This document shows, in pieces, positions 25,383 through 34,116 of a stretch of 44,899 bases of DNA. Within the stretch, counting starts at the first letter, position 1. Each line of letters begins with the position of its first letter. The DNA comes from Verrucomicrobiota bacterium. Lineage in GTDB: Bacteria; Verrucomicrobiota; Verrucomicrobiia; Limisphaerales; Fontisphaeraceae. The DNA is taken from positions 1 to 44,899 of the forward strand of contig JBAXGN010000044.1 in assembly GCA_037139415.1 (NCBI GenBank), read 5' to 3'. A program made the translations under genes and the position numbers. Under the pieces are notes generated by a model. It made no database searches. It had not been told where the DNA came from and saw only the letters and a list, made by a program, of their open reading frames with translations.

Positions 25383-25586
25383 ATGAGTGAAAAACACGAA
25401 CAACAAGTAGAGTGGGGACCGTGTTGTTTTTGTGGTGAGGATATCGCCAAGACAGAGATTGATCCGTGCCGAGTAACCGTTGAGACGGTGCAGGGCGGGT
25501 GGCAGGTATGGGTTTGTCATGCCGAATGTTTCCGGTCTCGCATTACAACCAAGCCGGAGATTGATTTATCGCCTGCACATTTTTAA
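25383..25586 (+). CDS. Small Cys-rich, probably zinc-binding protein, 67 aa
   Basis: Starts MSEKHEQQVEWGPC at the ATG of 25383. Cys14-x2-Cys17 (CCFCGEDI) and Cys45-His46-x2-Cys49 (VCHAECF) look like a treble-clef-type metal site; Cys29 is extra. No known family recognised. It lies 39 bases after the GH5 gene on the same strand and converges with the alpha/beta-hydrolase. An upstream in-frame ATG at 25368 adds five residues. Confidence 0.65.
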   Translation: MSEKHEQQVEWGPCCFCGEDIAKTEIDPCRVTVETVQGGWQVWVCHAECFRSRITTKPEIDLSPAHF

Positions 25587-25595
25587 CTGAGGAGA

Positions 25596-26399
25596 TTACA
25601 CCGCCTCACTTTTTATCCACTTCACGATTTGTTCAGCGGCAACTTTCGGGGCTGAGCCCAGGATGTTGTGTTCGGCCATCCATACGACGCGTGTTCCTTT
25701 GAAGGTTTTGCACCTCCGTTTCAACCAAAGCAGCACGGGAACCCATGGTACGATAAAGTCCCAGAAACCGGTCAAATAATAAACTGGAAGTTGGGTGTGC
25801 GAGGCGACCGATCGCGGGTCGCTGCCTAGAATCAGGTCGTAACGGTTCTGAATGACCGCCTGGTCACCCGGGGTGCCGCGATTCACCAGGAATTCATCCA
25901 GGCTGCCTTGCATTACGGGATTGTTCCGATGCCGCCAGCGCATGAATTTCACATAGGCCCGCAAGGTCAGGCTGATGTTTTGCAACGTCAGTTTTCGTTG
26001 CATGGCGCGCACCAGAACCACGCCCAAGGGCAGGGGATAACGCACAAAACCACCGGCGAGAATGATGCCTTGTGGCGCAAAACCGCTTTTGCCCAATGCC
26101 TGTTTTGCCTGGGAGCGGGCCGTGAGCCACCAAGCCACTTGCGAGCCAAAGGATTCCCCGAGCAACCAGCCGGTCATGATGCCTTTGGCCAGCAAGGCCG
26201 CTTCGACATGGCGCGCGTAGTCTGGTAAATCCCAGCGCTGTAGCGGGTAGGTCATTTCCACCAAGCGCACTTGGCTGGCGATTGCCTGTCGAAATGCCTG
26301 CGCCAGCGTCCAATCCCCGTGCATGCCGGGACAATAGATCAAAGTCGGCAAACTGGCATCGCCTTGAATCCGTACTTGCAATGTATCCGTCATGCTCAT
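25596..26399 (-). CDS. Alpha/beta-hydrolase
   Basis: 267-aa cytoplasmic hydrolase. The nucleophile elbow GESFGS places Ser83 as catalytic. GFWDFIVPW carries a likely acid, and AEHNILGS (His near 245) supplies the base. LIYCPGMHGDW is the oxyanion region. It follows the aas-like gene on the same strand after about 100 bases holding a solo palindromic arm. It could be a lipase or thioesterase working with the phospholipid genes, but this is inference from neighbourhood. Confidence 0.78.
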   Translation of the reverse strand: MSMTDTLQVRIQGDASLPTLIYCPGMHGDWTLAQAFRQAIASQVRLVEMTYPLQRWDLPDYARHVEAALLAKGIMTGWLLGESFGSQVAWWLTARSQAKQALGKSGFAPQGIILAGGFVRYPLPLGVVLVRAMQRKLTLQNISLTLRAYVKFMRWRHRNNPVMQGSLDEFLVNRGTPGDQAVIQNRYDLILGSDPRSVASHTQLPVYYLTGFWDFIVPWVPVLLWLKRRCKTFKGTRVVWMAEHNILGSAPKVAAEQIVKWIKSEAV

Positions 26400-26419
26400 G
26401 ACCGGCCCCCATCCCTCCC

Positions 26420-26443
26420 GTAGGTGCCGATGTAAGGAGGCTC
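26420..26443. repeat. Solo arm of the palindromic element (copy D)
   Basis: GTAGGTGCCGATGTAAGG followed by AGGCTC matches the 24-base left arm of copies A-C. No matching right arm is seen within the next 60 bases. It lies in the gap between the aas-like gene and the alpha/beta-hydrolase. Read on the minus strand it encodes SLLTSAPT, the same peptide as on exit from copy B. Confidence 0.75.
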
Positions 26444-26498
26444 ACTAATTTTCCCCAGAATCCGCCCCGGCGATGTCTCGGTAACGCTCATGATGGCC

Positions 26499-28640
26499 CT
26501 ATTTCGCCTCCTCAATGACCTTTTGCAACTCCCGGTGGTTCACTTTGCCGGTGCCCAGCTTGGGAATCTCGCGCAGGAAGCGCACTTCGCGTGGAATGCT
26601 CAGGTTCGGCAGGCCTTTGGTTTGCAAGGTCGTGCGGATTTCTTCCAAGGTCAGCCGCTGATCATTGGAAACCGCGATGAGTGCCTCGCCTTTGTCGGGA
26701 TCGGGCCGGCTGATGATGGCCACTTGGTGTCGCAGACCGTACTGCGGGAAGGCTCCGGCCAACGCTTCTTCCACGGCGGTGAGGCTCACCATTTCACCGC
26801 TGATTTTGGCAAAGCGTTTCATCCGGCCCTGGATGAATACGAAGTTTTCCGGGTCTACTTTGACAATATCGCCGGTGTCATACCAGCCGCCCAAGGCTTT
26901 GAACGTGGCGTTGGCATCCGCATTTAAATAACCTTTCATTACGTTGGGGCCGCGCACGTGCAGACGCCCGCCTTCCGCCACGCCATCCACGGGTTCGAGC
27001 CGGTATTCGATGCCAGGCAGCAATCTTCCCGCCGATCCGAATTTCGCCAGAATCGGGGTATTGACGCTGATGACCGGGCTGCATTCCGTCGCGCCGTAAC
27101 CTTCCAGAATGCGCACGCCAAACCGTCGCATGTACAAACTGGCGGTGGCTTCCTGCACTTTTTCCGCCCCGGCAAACAGGAGGCGCAATTTGTAAAAGTC
27201 ATACGGGTGTGCTTTGCGTGCATAACCGTTGAGGAAGGTATTGGTGGCCAGCATCACCGTGCATTCCCGGTCGTAAAACGCCTCCGGCACCACGCGGTAA
27301 TGCAACGGTGATGGATAGAGAAACACGAACATCCCGCGCACCAGCGGCAGCAGGAGACCGGCGGACAGGCCAAAGCTGTGGAACAAGGGCAGGGCGCTGA
27401 AGAAACGCTCGGCATCGGTCATGTCCGACATGATCAGCATCTGACGCAGGTTGGCCAGGAGGTTAGCATGGGTGAGTTCCACGCCTTTGGGAATGCCTTC
27501 CGAGCCGCTGGTGAACAGGACGACGGCGGTAGCTTGCGGGTCGGATACAGCCAGCGGCCAGGATTGCGAAAACAGGGTGTGCTTTGCCAGGGTTAACAGG
27601 CGGGTGGCGTTGCTGATGGCGGCGCGCACGTCTTCCAGGTAAATCAGTTCAATCCCCGCGGCGGTCAGCGTTTCCAGCTTCAGTTTGGCTTTCGTGACAA
27701 AGGCGCGCGAGGTGATGATGTGCTTTAAGCCCGCCAATTGCGCGCAGCTCAGCATGATCACCGGGCCGGTGGAATAGTTAAGGATCGCCGGAACTTTCCC
27801 AGCCAGCCAGAGGCTCATCAGCACCACCGGGTTGGCGTTGGCATTGGGCAAGAGGACGCCGATGCGCTGACCGGGTTCCGCGCCGAGTTGCTTCAGCCAG
27901 TGCTGATGCAACACATCCGCGCCCACCATGAACCGGCGGTACGTGAGGGATTGCAGTGTGAAATCCTGCATGATGCAAAAATCCGGCCGCCGCGCCGCCA
28001 TGCTGACAATGGCCAGCGGGATGGTGCGTGCGCCGTGTTCCATTTCCACCTGGAATTGCTGGTGCATGAGGCGATCATGCAGCCACGCGGTCAACTGTTG
28101 GCGCGCTTGGGCCGTGCTTTCGCACGTCAACTTCGGCGGCGTCAGCACTTCGCTATAATGCGCGCTTACCGGGGTGAACCAGCGCTTCCAGCCGTAGTGG
28201 CGCGCCCAGTGGATGCGCTCTGCGCCGCGCAGGTAGCAGGTGATGACCTTGGCGTGGGTCTTAAACAGGAGGAACCCGGTGCCTTCGTAGATTTTCATCA
28301 GCGACCCGGTGCGCGACATCCGGCCTTCGGCGAACAATACCAGGCGACCGCCGCCTTGCAGATGCTCGGCCATGCGCTTGACGGCGTAGGGGGAGGCGGT
28401 GTCAATCGGGAACGTGTGGCTGTTAATCATCACCAGCCGATGCAACCAGGAGGTTTGCGCCGTGGTGGAGGAAGTGACAAATTTCCAATCCCCATCCAGG
28501 TGCGCCAGCAGAAACAACCAGTCCAGCCACGACTGATGGTTCGGCAACAACAGCACCGGGCCGGGGGTTTTCAGCACCTCCGTGTTGAACGCTTTGAAAC
28601 GGTAGAAAAACCAGAGAAATATCCGGGCGACGAGTTTCAT
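26499..28640 (-). CDS. aas: Aas-like bifunctional acyltransferase / acyl-ACP synthetase
   Basis: Re-acylates lysophospholipids at the inner membrane. 713 aa, the usual fusion. The PlsC-type acyltransferase domain (1-220) has His35-x4-Asp40 in NHQSWLD and a substrate motif FAEGRMSRTG. The adenylate-forming domain (230-713) has the P-loop LFTSGSEGIPKG (about 375), GYGATECSP and YDTGDIVKVD. It starts 4 bases after the lplT-like stop, the classic lplT-aas pair, so function is well supported by context. Confidence 0.9.
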   Translation of the reverse strand: MKLVARIFLWFFYRFKAFNTEVLKTPGPVLLLPNHQSWLDWLFLLAHLDGDWKFVTSSTTAQTSWLHRLVMINSHTFPIDTASPYAVKRMAEHLQGGGRLVLFAEGRMSRTGSLMKIYEGTGFLLFKTHAKVITCYLRGAERIHWARHYGWKRWFTPVSAHYSEVLTPPKLTCESTAQARQQLTAWLHDRLMHQQFQVEMEHGARTIPLAIVSMAARRPDFCIMQDFTLQSLTYRRFMVGADVLHQHWLKQLGAEPGQRIGVLLPNANANPVVLMSLWLAGKVPAILNYSTGPVIMLSCAQLAGLKHIITSRAFVTKAKLKLETLTAAGIELIYLEDVRAAISNATRLLTLAKHTLFSQSWPLAVSDPQATAVVLFTSGSEGIPKGVELTHANLLANLRQMLIMSDMTDAERFFSALPLFHSFGLSAGLLLPLVRGMFVFLYPSPLHYRVVPEAFYDRECTVMLATNTFLNGYARKAHPYDFYKLRLLFAGAEKVQEATASLYMRRFGVRILEGYGATECSPVISVNTPILAKFGSAGRLLPGIEYRLEPVDGVAEGGRLHVRGPNVMKGYLNADANATFKALGGWYDTGDIVKVDPENFVFIQGRMKRFAKISGEMVSLTAVEEALAGAFPQYGLRHQVAIISRPDPDKGEALIAVSNDQRLTLEEIRTTLQTKGLPNLSIPREVRFLREIPKLGTGKVNHRELQKVIEEAK

Positions 28641-28644
28641 GGCT

Positions 28645-29871
28645 TCAGGATTGGTTGGTTACGTTGGCGGGTTTGAGGGCCGGCATTTTCAGCAGGGCGA
28701 TGATCACCGCGCTGACCAGCGCCAGCGCCATGAAATTCACTGAGGCGGTGGAGCCGAGATTGGACAACAGGATCACGCAGCCGCCGCCAATGATCATGGA
28801 CAGGTTGTCAATGAGGTTCTGGACGGCGATGGTTTTGCCGAGTTTATGCGGGTCGCTTTCACATTGCAGCGCGGCATTCAGCGGAATCAGGAACAGCCCG
28901 CCAAAGACGCCGGTAATGATCAGGCCGGTGATTGTCAGCAGCTCCGGCGTGGCCTGGTGAACAAATCCCAGCGCGGCGATGAACAGGGCCATCACCCAAC
29001 CGTAGATGCGCACCGCCCGCAGGTCGCCGATCTTGTGCAAATGCCCGACGATCATGCTGCCGCCGATGATGCCCACCGCCAGCCACAGGCTGAGCAGGGA
29101 GACCTTGGTGTTGCTCGTCAAGCCCAGCTCCCGCAAGCCCCAGGATTGGAAGTTACTCTTCATGACGGAGCCGCTGACCCAGAACAAGCCGGTCCCGAGC
29201 AGCATGCGGCTCAGGCGCGGATGCCGGAACAGGCTCATGGCGTGCTGGCTAAATTCCCGGATGCTGGCGCGTACGCAGATATCCGGATTGCACGGCGTCT
29301 TGGACATGAACAGGGTGAGCACCAGGGAAAGCGCATAGACGATGAACACCGCGCTGTACCCGACGCCCGCCGAATAATGATCCGTCATCCACGCGCCAAA
29401 GATGATGCCCGTCAGAATGGCGACGATGGTCAGCATCTCCACCGTGCCGTTCGCCTTCACCAGCCGCTCGGCGGGCAGAATCTCCGGCAGCACGCCGTAC
29501 TTGGCCGGTGAGAACACGCACGCCCCCACGCCGATCAGGAAGTAGCCCGCCGCCTGCCAGGGGCCGCTGGAGGTCAGACTCACCGAGCCGACCAGCACGC
29601 CGATGATCTTGATGACATTGCCGCCAAACAGCCAGCGAGTCTTGGGGAAGCGGTCGTTCAGGAAGCCCGCCGCCGGCGCCAGTACCACGTACGCGGCGTA
29701 AAACATGCAGGCGTAAAACGCGTTGGCGCTATTCACATGCTGTTCGGTGATCACCCCCTGCTTTTGTTGGGCGGTCAGCGGACCAATGATCAGCCAAAGG
29801 AACATCTGGTCGCCAAACGCGCCCAGGAATTGGCTGATCAGCACAAGCGGATAATTGAATCGGTTTTGCAT
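28645..29871 (-). CDS. lplT: LplT-like lysophospholipid transporter (MFS)
   Basis: Multispanning membrane protein of 408 aa with about twelve helices that would flip lysophospholipids inward for Aas. LISQFLGAFGDQMFLWLI at the start, FLNDRFPKTRWL in loop 2-3 and FSPAKYGVLPEILP are typical of LplT and its relatives. ATG at 29871 (MQNRFNYPLVLI) is chosen; the frame is open to 29910 but that adds a polar, non-family leader. Between marR (upstream, same strand) and aas. Confidence 0.88.
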   Translation of the reverse strand: MQNRFNYPLVLISQFLGAFGDQMFLWLIIGPLTAQQKQGVITEQHVNSANAFYACMFYAAYVVLAPAAGFLNDRFPKTRWLFGGNVIKIIGVLVGSVSLTSSGPWQAAGYFLIGVGACVFSPAKYGVLPEILPAERLVKANGTVEMLTIVAILTGIIFGAWMTDHYSAGVGYSAVFIVYALSLVLTLFMSKTPCNPDICVRASIREFSQHAMSLFRHPRLSRMLLGTGLFWVSGSVMKSNFQSWGLRELGLTSNTKVSLLSLWLAVGIIGGSMIVGHLHKIGDLRAVRIYGWVMALFIAALGFVHQATPELLTITGLIITGVFGGLFLIPLNAALQCESDPHKLGKTIAVQNLIDNLSMIIGGGCVILLSNLGSTASVNFMALALVSAVIIALLKMPALKPANVTNQS

Positions 29872-29913
29872 GAATACGATTATATCGGGTGGATACGTGA
29901 GTGGCGGCAAACC

Positions 29914-30387
29914 TTAAACGGCCGGGCCGATTGTTTCAGCCAATTGTTCCGCATTGGAGCTGACTTTCGTCAGCTCCGCCGCCAGCTTGCAGGCGCGGGC
30001 CGCTGGGAGGTCGCCCCAGACCGCCTCGGCCGCCGCATAATAGTGTGGCAGGATGTCCTGCACCAGTTTGCGCCCGGCGGTGGTGAGCACCACGCGGTAG
30101 GCGCGCCGGTCGTCCGCCAGATCGCGGCGTTGCACCAGCTTGCGTGCCTCCAGCCGGTCGATCAATCCCGTCACATTGGAGCGGTGCATGATTAATCGGC
30201 GGCTGAGTTCCACCTGCGAAACCCCCTCGGGCTGGCTGTCGAGCAGATTCAGGATGTTGAATTGGCTGGGGGTGAGGTCCCAGCGGACAAAAAACAGGCG
30301 GCTGGCGTTCCACACCGTTTCCGCGGTGTGCAACAGGCCCAAAAGCGCTTCGTAGCGCGGCCCCGGCTGTGGCAATGGTTGCAACAT
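29914..30387 (-). CDS. MarR-family transcriptional regulator
   Basis: 157-aa winged-helix regulator. LTPSQFNILNLLDSQPEGVS and LSRRLIMHRSNVTGLIDRLE (about 45-85) form the HTH; RRDLADDRRAYRVVLT is the wing with the family DDRR motif. It heads the lplT-aas unit (stop 42 bases before the lplT start) and probably controls it and itself. The bound ligand is unknown. The AT-rich 30388-30430 stretch upstream, with a TAACCTATCATTGTTTAGATG run, could hold promoter and operator. Confidence 0.88.
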   Translation of the reverse strand: MLQPLPQPGPRYEALLGLLHTAETVWNASRLFFVRWDLTPSQFNILNLLDSQPEGVSQVELSRRLIMHRSNVTGLIDRLEARKLVQRRDLADDRRAYRVVLTTAGRKLVQDILPHYYAAAEAVWGDLPAARACKLAAELTKVSSNAEQLAETIGPAV

Positions 30388-30522
30388 GGGGTTATGTCTA
30401 ACCTATCATTGTTTAGATGTCAACTAAAGTTTGGGATTATTTTCGACCCGGGTCTGGTTGCGTTCCCGCGGCGGGTGTTTTCCCTGGCGCTCCCAAATCC
30501 TTCGGCCAGCCGCCTTGGTCGG

Positions 30523-32475
30523 TCAGGTGCGTAGCGGCAGGGTGGCAATGAGGGTGGTGCGGGTCTTCGTGGATTTGATTTCCAACTGCCCATGGAAGAA
30601 TTTCAGGCGTTCGCGCATGCCGGAGATGCCGACGCCGTAGCGGGCAGATTCGGATTCCAACGCGTGCAGCTTGTCTTTGGGGATGCCGCAGCCGGCATCC
30701 TGGACTTCCAGCCGCACGGCCCGCTCTTCGCGCAGGAGCCGGATGGTGGCGGAGAGGCTGCCGGAATGCCGGTGAATGTTGGTCAAAGCTTCCTGGAGCA
30801 CTCGGAACAGGGGCTTTTCATGTTCCTTGGTCAGCCCGCTGAGTTTATTGGGCAAATCCAGAGTGAGTTGGATGCCGCTGCGGTGGCCAAATTCGGTGGC
30901 GAAGTCCCGGATGGCACCCAGCAGGCCGAAGTGTTCCAGTTGCGGCGGATGCAGCAGGAAGCTGAGGGTGCGGATTTCGGCAATGCTTTGCTTGGTGATC
31001 TCCATGCATTCATCCAACCGATCCTCGCTGCCGGGGCTAGCGGTTTTGGCGTGGTTGCGCAGGGAGCTGAGGCTGAGCAGCAGGCCCACCAGGCGCTGGG
31101 CGGTGGAGTCGTGGAGGTCCAGTGCGATGCTTCGGCGCTCGGCGTCCTGGGTGCGGAGGAGTTGCTGGGAGAGCTTCTGGAGTTGGGCCTCGGTCTGCTT
31201 GAGGGTGGTGATGTCGTGCGAGACGGTGGAAATAATCTCCACTTCACCGCCGGGCGATTTATGGACCAACAACACCATGAGGACCGGAATTTCCCGCCCG
31301 TCTTTGTTCAGGAAGGCGCATTCGCCGGTCCAGACGCCGTCGCGGGTGGCCGCCGGGATGGCTACCTCGCGCATTAAAGTGTTGGCCCACTCCGGGTGTA
31401 CATTGCCTATTTTGTAACCAGCCAGGTCTTCCTCCACGCCAATGCCGACCATCTTCCGACCGGCGGGATTGATGTAGATGATTTGGGTGGTTTTAGCATC
31501 GGCGAAGCCCACGAAATCCGGGGTCGCACCCAGGATGGCCAGCAGGCGCTTATGGGTAAGCTCCAGTTGTTTGCGCTCGGTGATGTCAATGGTGTAGCCC
31601 GCGAGCAGTTGTTGGCCGCCCAATCGGATGGGGAATTTGATGGAGGTGAAGTTGCGGCCGTTGAGGTCTTCATCCAATTTGAGGATTTTGCCTTGGGAAA
31701 CGACGGTCCAGTCATCGGCGGTAATTTTGGCGGCGAAGTCGGCGGGGAAGAGGTCGGCCATGGTCATGCCAACCATCGCAGAGCCCGGGATCCCGACCAT
31801 GTCCTTGAAGTTCTCGCTGGCTTTGAGGATGCGGCTTTGGGTGGGCGTCACTTCCTTGATGTAGGCGTGAATGGGGGAGTGCTTGATGAAGAGGCTGAGC
31901 AGTTCATTGGTCTCCCGCAATTCCTCCTCGGCCCGCTTGTGCTCGGTGATGACTTCAATCCCGGCGATAAACTCGTCGGGCGTCAAACGGGATGCCGAAA
32001 CCCGGTACCACGTCTTCAGGGACTGGATAAATATCTCAAACCGTTCGGGTTTGCCGGTGGCGGTCACGCGCCCATAAATCTCGAACAATTCGGGATTGGA
32101 CTCCCGGATGCCAGGGATAACTTCGGTGACCTTTTTTTCGAGGACCTGCTTTGACGCCCCAATCAGAGTTTCATAGGCGCGGTTGACGGTCAGGTAGGTG
32201 AAATCCACGGGGCGGCCCTTGGCATCGCGGTGAAGCCGGCAATGGGCAAGCCCATTCGGCATGTTTTCGAACAGGGAACGATAGAGTAGGTTGCTGGCTC
32301 GCAATTCCTCTTGCTGCATCTCCAATTCAACCTTATGGACCTGGAGTTCATGCACCGTTCGCAGGGCATTCGCGCGCGTCAGCGGCGCCGGGCGTTTTTT
32401 GGCAGCGGCCTTGACCCTGGCCTCCGCTTGGCGGCGCAGGCTGGCTGGCTTACTGCTTTTAGGAGCGTGACTCAC
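30523..32475 (-). CDS. PAS-domain sensor histidine kinase (NarL/HisKA_3 type)
   Basis: 650-aa signalling kinase with GTG start at 32475. Basic N-terminus and short coiled coil (residues 40-65), then three PAS domains at about 68-185, 190-305 and 310-430 (SLFENMPNGLAH; LFIKHSPIHAY; LAILGATPDFVGFADAKT). The phospho-acceptor H box is in ERRSIALDLHDSTAQRL (about 455), followed by a HATPase region with LQEALTNIHRH and DAGCGIPKDKL. No membrane segment is seen, so it senses a cytosolic or redox signal. No response regulator is adjacent; its partner is elsewhere. Confidence 0.9.
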   Translation of the reverse strand: MSHAPKSSKPASLRRQAEARVKAAAKKRPAPLTRANALRTVHELQVHKVELEMQQEELRASNLLYRSLFENMPNGLAHCRLHRDAKGRPVDFTYLTVNRAYETLIGASKQVLEKKVTEVIPGIRESNPELFEIYGRVTATGKPERFEIFIQSLKTWYRVSASRLTPDEFIAGIEVITEHKRAEEELRETNELLSLFIKHSPIHAYIKEVTPTQSRILKASENFKDMVGIPGSAMVGMTMADLFPADFAAKITADDWTVVSQGKILKLDEDLNGRNFTSIKFPIRLGGQQLLAGYTIDITERKQLELTHKRLLAILGATPDFVGFADAKTTQIIYINPAGRKMVGIGVEEDLAGYKIGNVHPEWANTLMREVAIPAATRDGVWTGECAFLNKDGREIPVLMVLLVHKSPGGEVEIISTVSHDITTLKQTEAQLQKLSQQLLRTQDAERRSIALDLHDSTAQRLVGLLLSLSSLRNHAKTASPGSEDRLDECMEITKQSIAEIRTLSFLLHPPQLEHFGLLGAIRDFATEFGHRSGIQLTLDLPNKLSGLTKEHEKPLFRVLQEALTNIHRHSGSLSATIRLLREERAVRLEVQDAGCGIPKDKLHALESESARYGVGISGMRERLKFFHGQLEIKSTKTRTTLIATLPLRT

Positions 32476-32675
32476 GGGAATAGGTTTGCCGCTTTATCAG
32501 TAGTGCGTCAAGGCGCAAGTGAAACCGGACGCAACCGCCTTCAGGATTGCTGGTGCAAGGCGGGGCGGGTGATGGAGATTTATTGGGAACCACCCCTCAC
32601 CCGGTCCGCTGAAGAGTGACGATTATAATTCTCGCAAACGCCCGCTCCCCTCGGAGGCTTTCGCGTCAGCATAAC

Positions 32676-32714
32676 CCCGTAGCGGGAAAACTGGAGCGTC
32701 AGCCCACCGTGGGC
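32676..32714. repeat. Two short hairpins behind repeated GCGTCAGC
   Basis: CCCG-TAG-CGGG (32676-32686) and GCCCA-CCG-TGGGC (32702-32714) each follow a GCGTCAGC word, about 34 bases apart. The style recalls the left-end hairpin array. Confidence 0.45.
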
Positions 32715-33078
32715 GAAAACCACCCTTTCGGAGTCAAATTTCAGGTTTTCAGACACTGATTTCTCCTTTTCGGACGGATTTGTTTGATCTCATGCCTGGC
32801 ACTATGGATTGGACTTAACAGGAATTTGATTTATTGATACATACTCCTTCGTATTCGTACTAAATGTCAGTTAATCAATGTCACTGTCCATTCATCCAGA
32901 CTCCAATTCCTTATTCACAGATGTTAAATCCTGATTAGCAGATGCATATTCTTTTGTTACTGACGTGATTTGTTTCATTTTATTGTATCAATATTTAGTT
33001 TCAAACAGCATTACTTTTGTTTTCATAAAACAAAGTTTTATGACATGCATCGTATGTTTTGAAATATGGAGCAGGTTT

Positions 33079-33104
33079 ATTTTTACAAAGGCCTTTGTAA
33101 AAAT
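33079..33104. repeat. Perfect 26-bp palindrome
   Basis: The core ACAAAGGCCTTTGT is flanked by matched T and A runs, giving perfect twofold symmetry centred between 33091 and 33092. A partial copy, GGCCTTTGTA, follows at 33111-33120. It could be an operator or cruciform. Confidence 0.8.
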
Positions 33105-33363
33105 GCTTTTGGCCTTTGTAAGCAAGGAAATCATGTATTTCAAATAGGAATTCAGGCGTGTCTGACATGTTTAAAGTATTATCTGTTAGTAAGTTGTGAC
33201 TTTATGTCTTTTATGGTTGATAGTGGGTTTGGTGCTTTATTATTATTTCCCAATAATATGGCAAATTTGAAGGGTTTTGGCATCGGTTTACCATGAAATG
33301 GATGGTTCCAGGGTGTTCCTGGGGTGGTTTGTGGTGTCGGCTCTTCGCAGCGCATCGGTAATT

Positions 33364-33984
33364 ATGAAGCTTGTTAAGACTAGTCAGTATGCCCGGCTGA
33401 GCCGCCTGAATCTTTTGGCGGAAGCGAACCGAATCAAGCAGGCGGTGGCCAGTGTCCCCAAGTATGCCAGCCTGGCGGATAAGTTGGCCGCGTTGGGCGG
33501 GAAGATCGCCGTCAGCGCCGCCAATCAGGCGTTGCGCGATGAGAAGGAAACGGAGTTGAAGGAGTTGATCCTGGTCACGGCCCGGGATTCCAAGGAGCTG
33601 GTCGCGATGGTGCAGGAGATTGCCGTGGGTTGCGTCGGCCTGAGCGCGGAGCCGATGGACCTCGTCGCGGCGGGATTGGAGATGCAGAAGTCGCATGAGC
33701 CCGTCGGCGCGCTGGGCAAGGTGCTAAATGTGCGCGTCATTGCCTCGACGGATTCAGGCAAGGTGCTGGTCCGCTGGAAACGGCTCAAGGGCGCGTCGCT
33801 TTATGAGATCAGCACGACGGATAATCCGAATGTCGGGACGTGGACGTTGCGTTCCGCGGAGACGAAGTGCAAGGGCACGCTGGAGGAGTTGGTCAGCGGA
33901 CAGCGCGTTTGGGTGCGCGTCCGCGCCAAAGGGGCCGCCGGGTTTGGTTATTGGAGCAATCCGGCCATGGCGATGGTGAGTTAG
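33364..33984 (+). CDS. Helical protein with FN3-like C-terminal domain
   Basis: 206 aa from ATG 33364 (MKLVKTSQYARLSRLNLL). Residues 1-125 are helical and Ala/Lys/Glu-rich. The C-terminal 85 residues resemble a fibronectin type III fold: VIASTDSGKVLVRWKRLKG, ASLYEISTTDN, ELVSGQRVWVRVRAKGAAG, FGYWSNP. There is no signal peptide. Function unknown. Preceded by the AT-rich gap and converging with the GH2 fusion gene; the frame is open upstream to 33277 but 33364 gives the more natural start. Confidence 0.65.
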   Translation: MKLVKTSQYARLSRLNLLAEANRIKQAVASVPKYASLADKLAALGGKIAVSAANQALRDEKETELKELILVTARDSKELVAMVQEIAVGCVGLSAEPMDLVAAGLEMQKSHEPVGALGKVLNVRVIASTDSGKVLVRWKRLKGASLYEISTTDNPNVGTWTLRSAETKCKGTLEELVSGQRVWVRVRAKGAAGFGYWSNPAMAMVS

Positions 33985-34116
33985 GCGGGAAATCCCGGCT
34001 TATCTTCAAGCTGCCTCGCCCGCTTCAGGCTCAGACGATCCGGTTTTGCTGGACGTCTTGCTTGTACTCATGGCAGCCGATCAAAACAGGGGGCTTATTC
34101 ACTGGTTCTTTAAAGC

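Larger units (their letters stand above)
32476..33363. other. Long AT-rich intergenic region
   Basis: No credible gene over 888 bases. Positions 32655-32740 hold short hairpins; 32760-33290 are strikingly AT-rich compared with neighbours, T-rich on the plus strand, with a 26-bp perfect palindrome at 33079. Small open frames here (for example 32965-33147) are hydrophobic by composition and not convincing. Confidence 0.7.

Noticed and set aside
25894-26445. 183-codon frame starting in the solo palindromic arm (MSLLTSAPTGG)
   Set aside because: It overlaps the alpha/beta-hydrolase in another frame; its start comes from the repeat and the remainder lacks protein-like composition.
32965-33296. 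Two small hydrophobic open frames in the AT-rich gap
   Set aside because: Hydrophobicity follows from T-rich DNA; no start signal, no family, and they overlap the palindrome.
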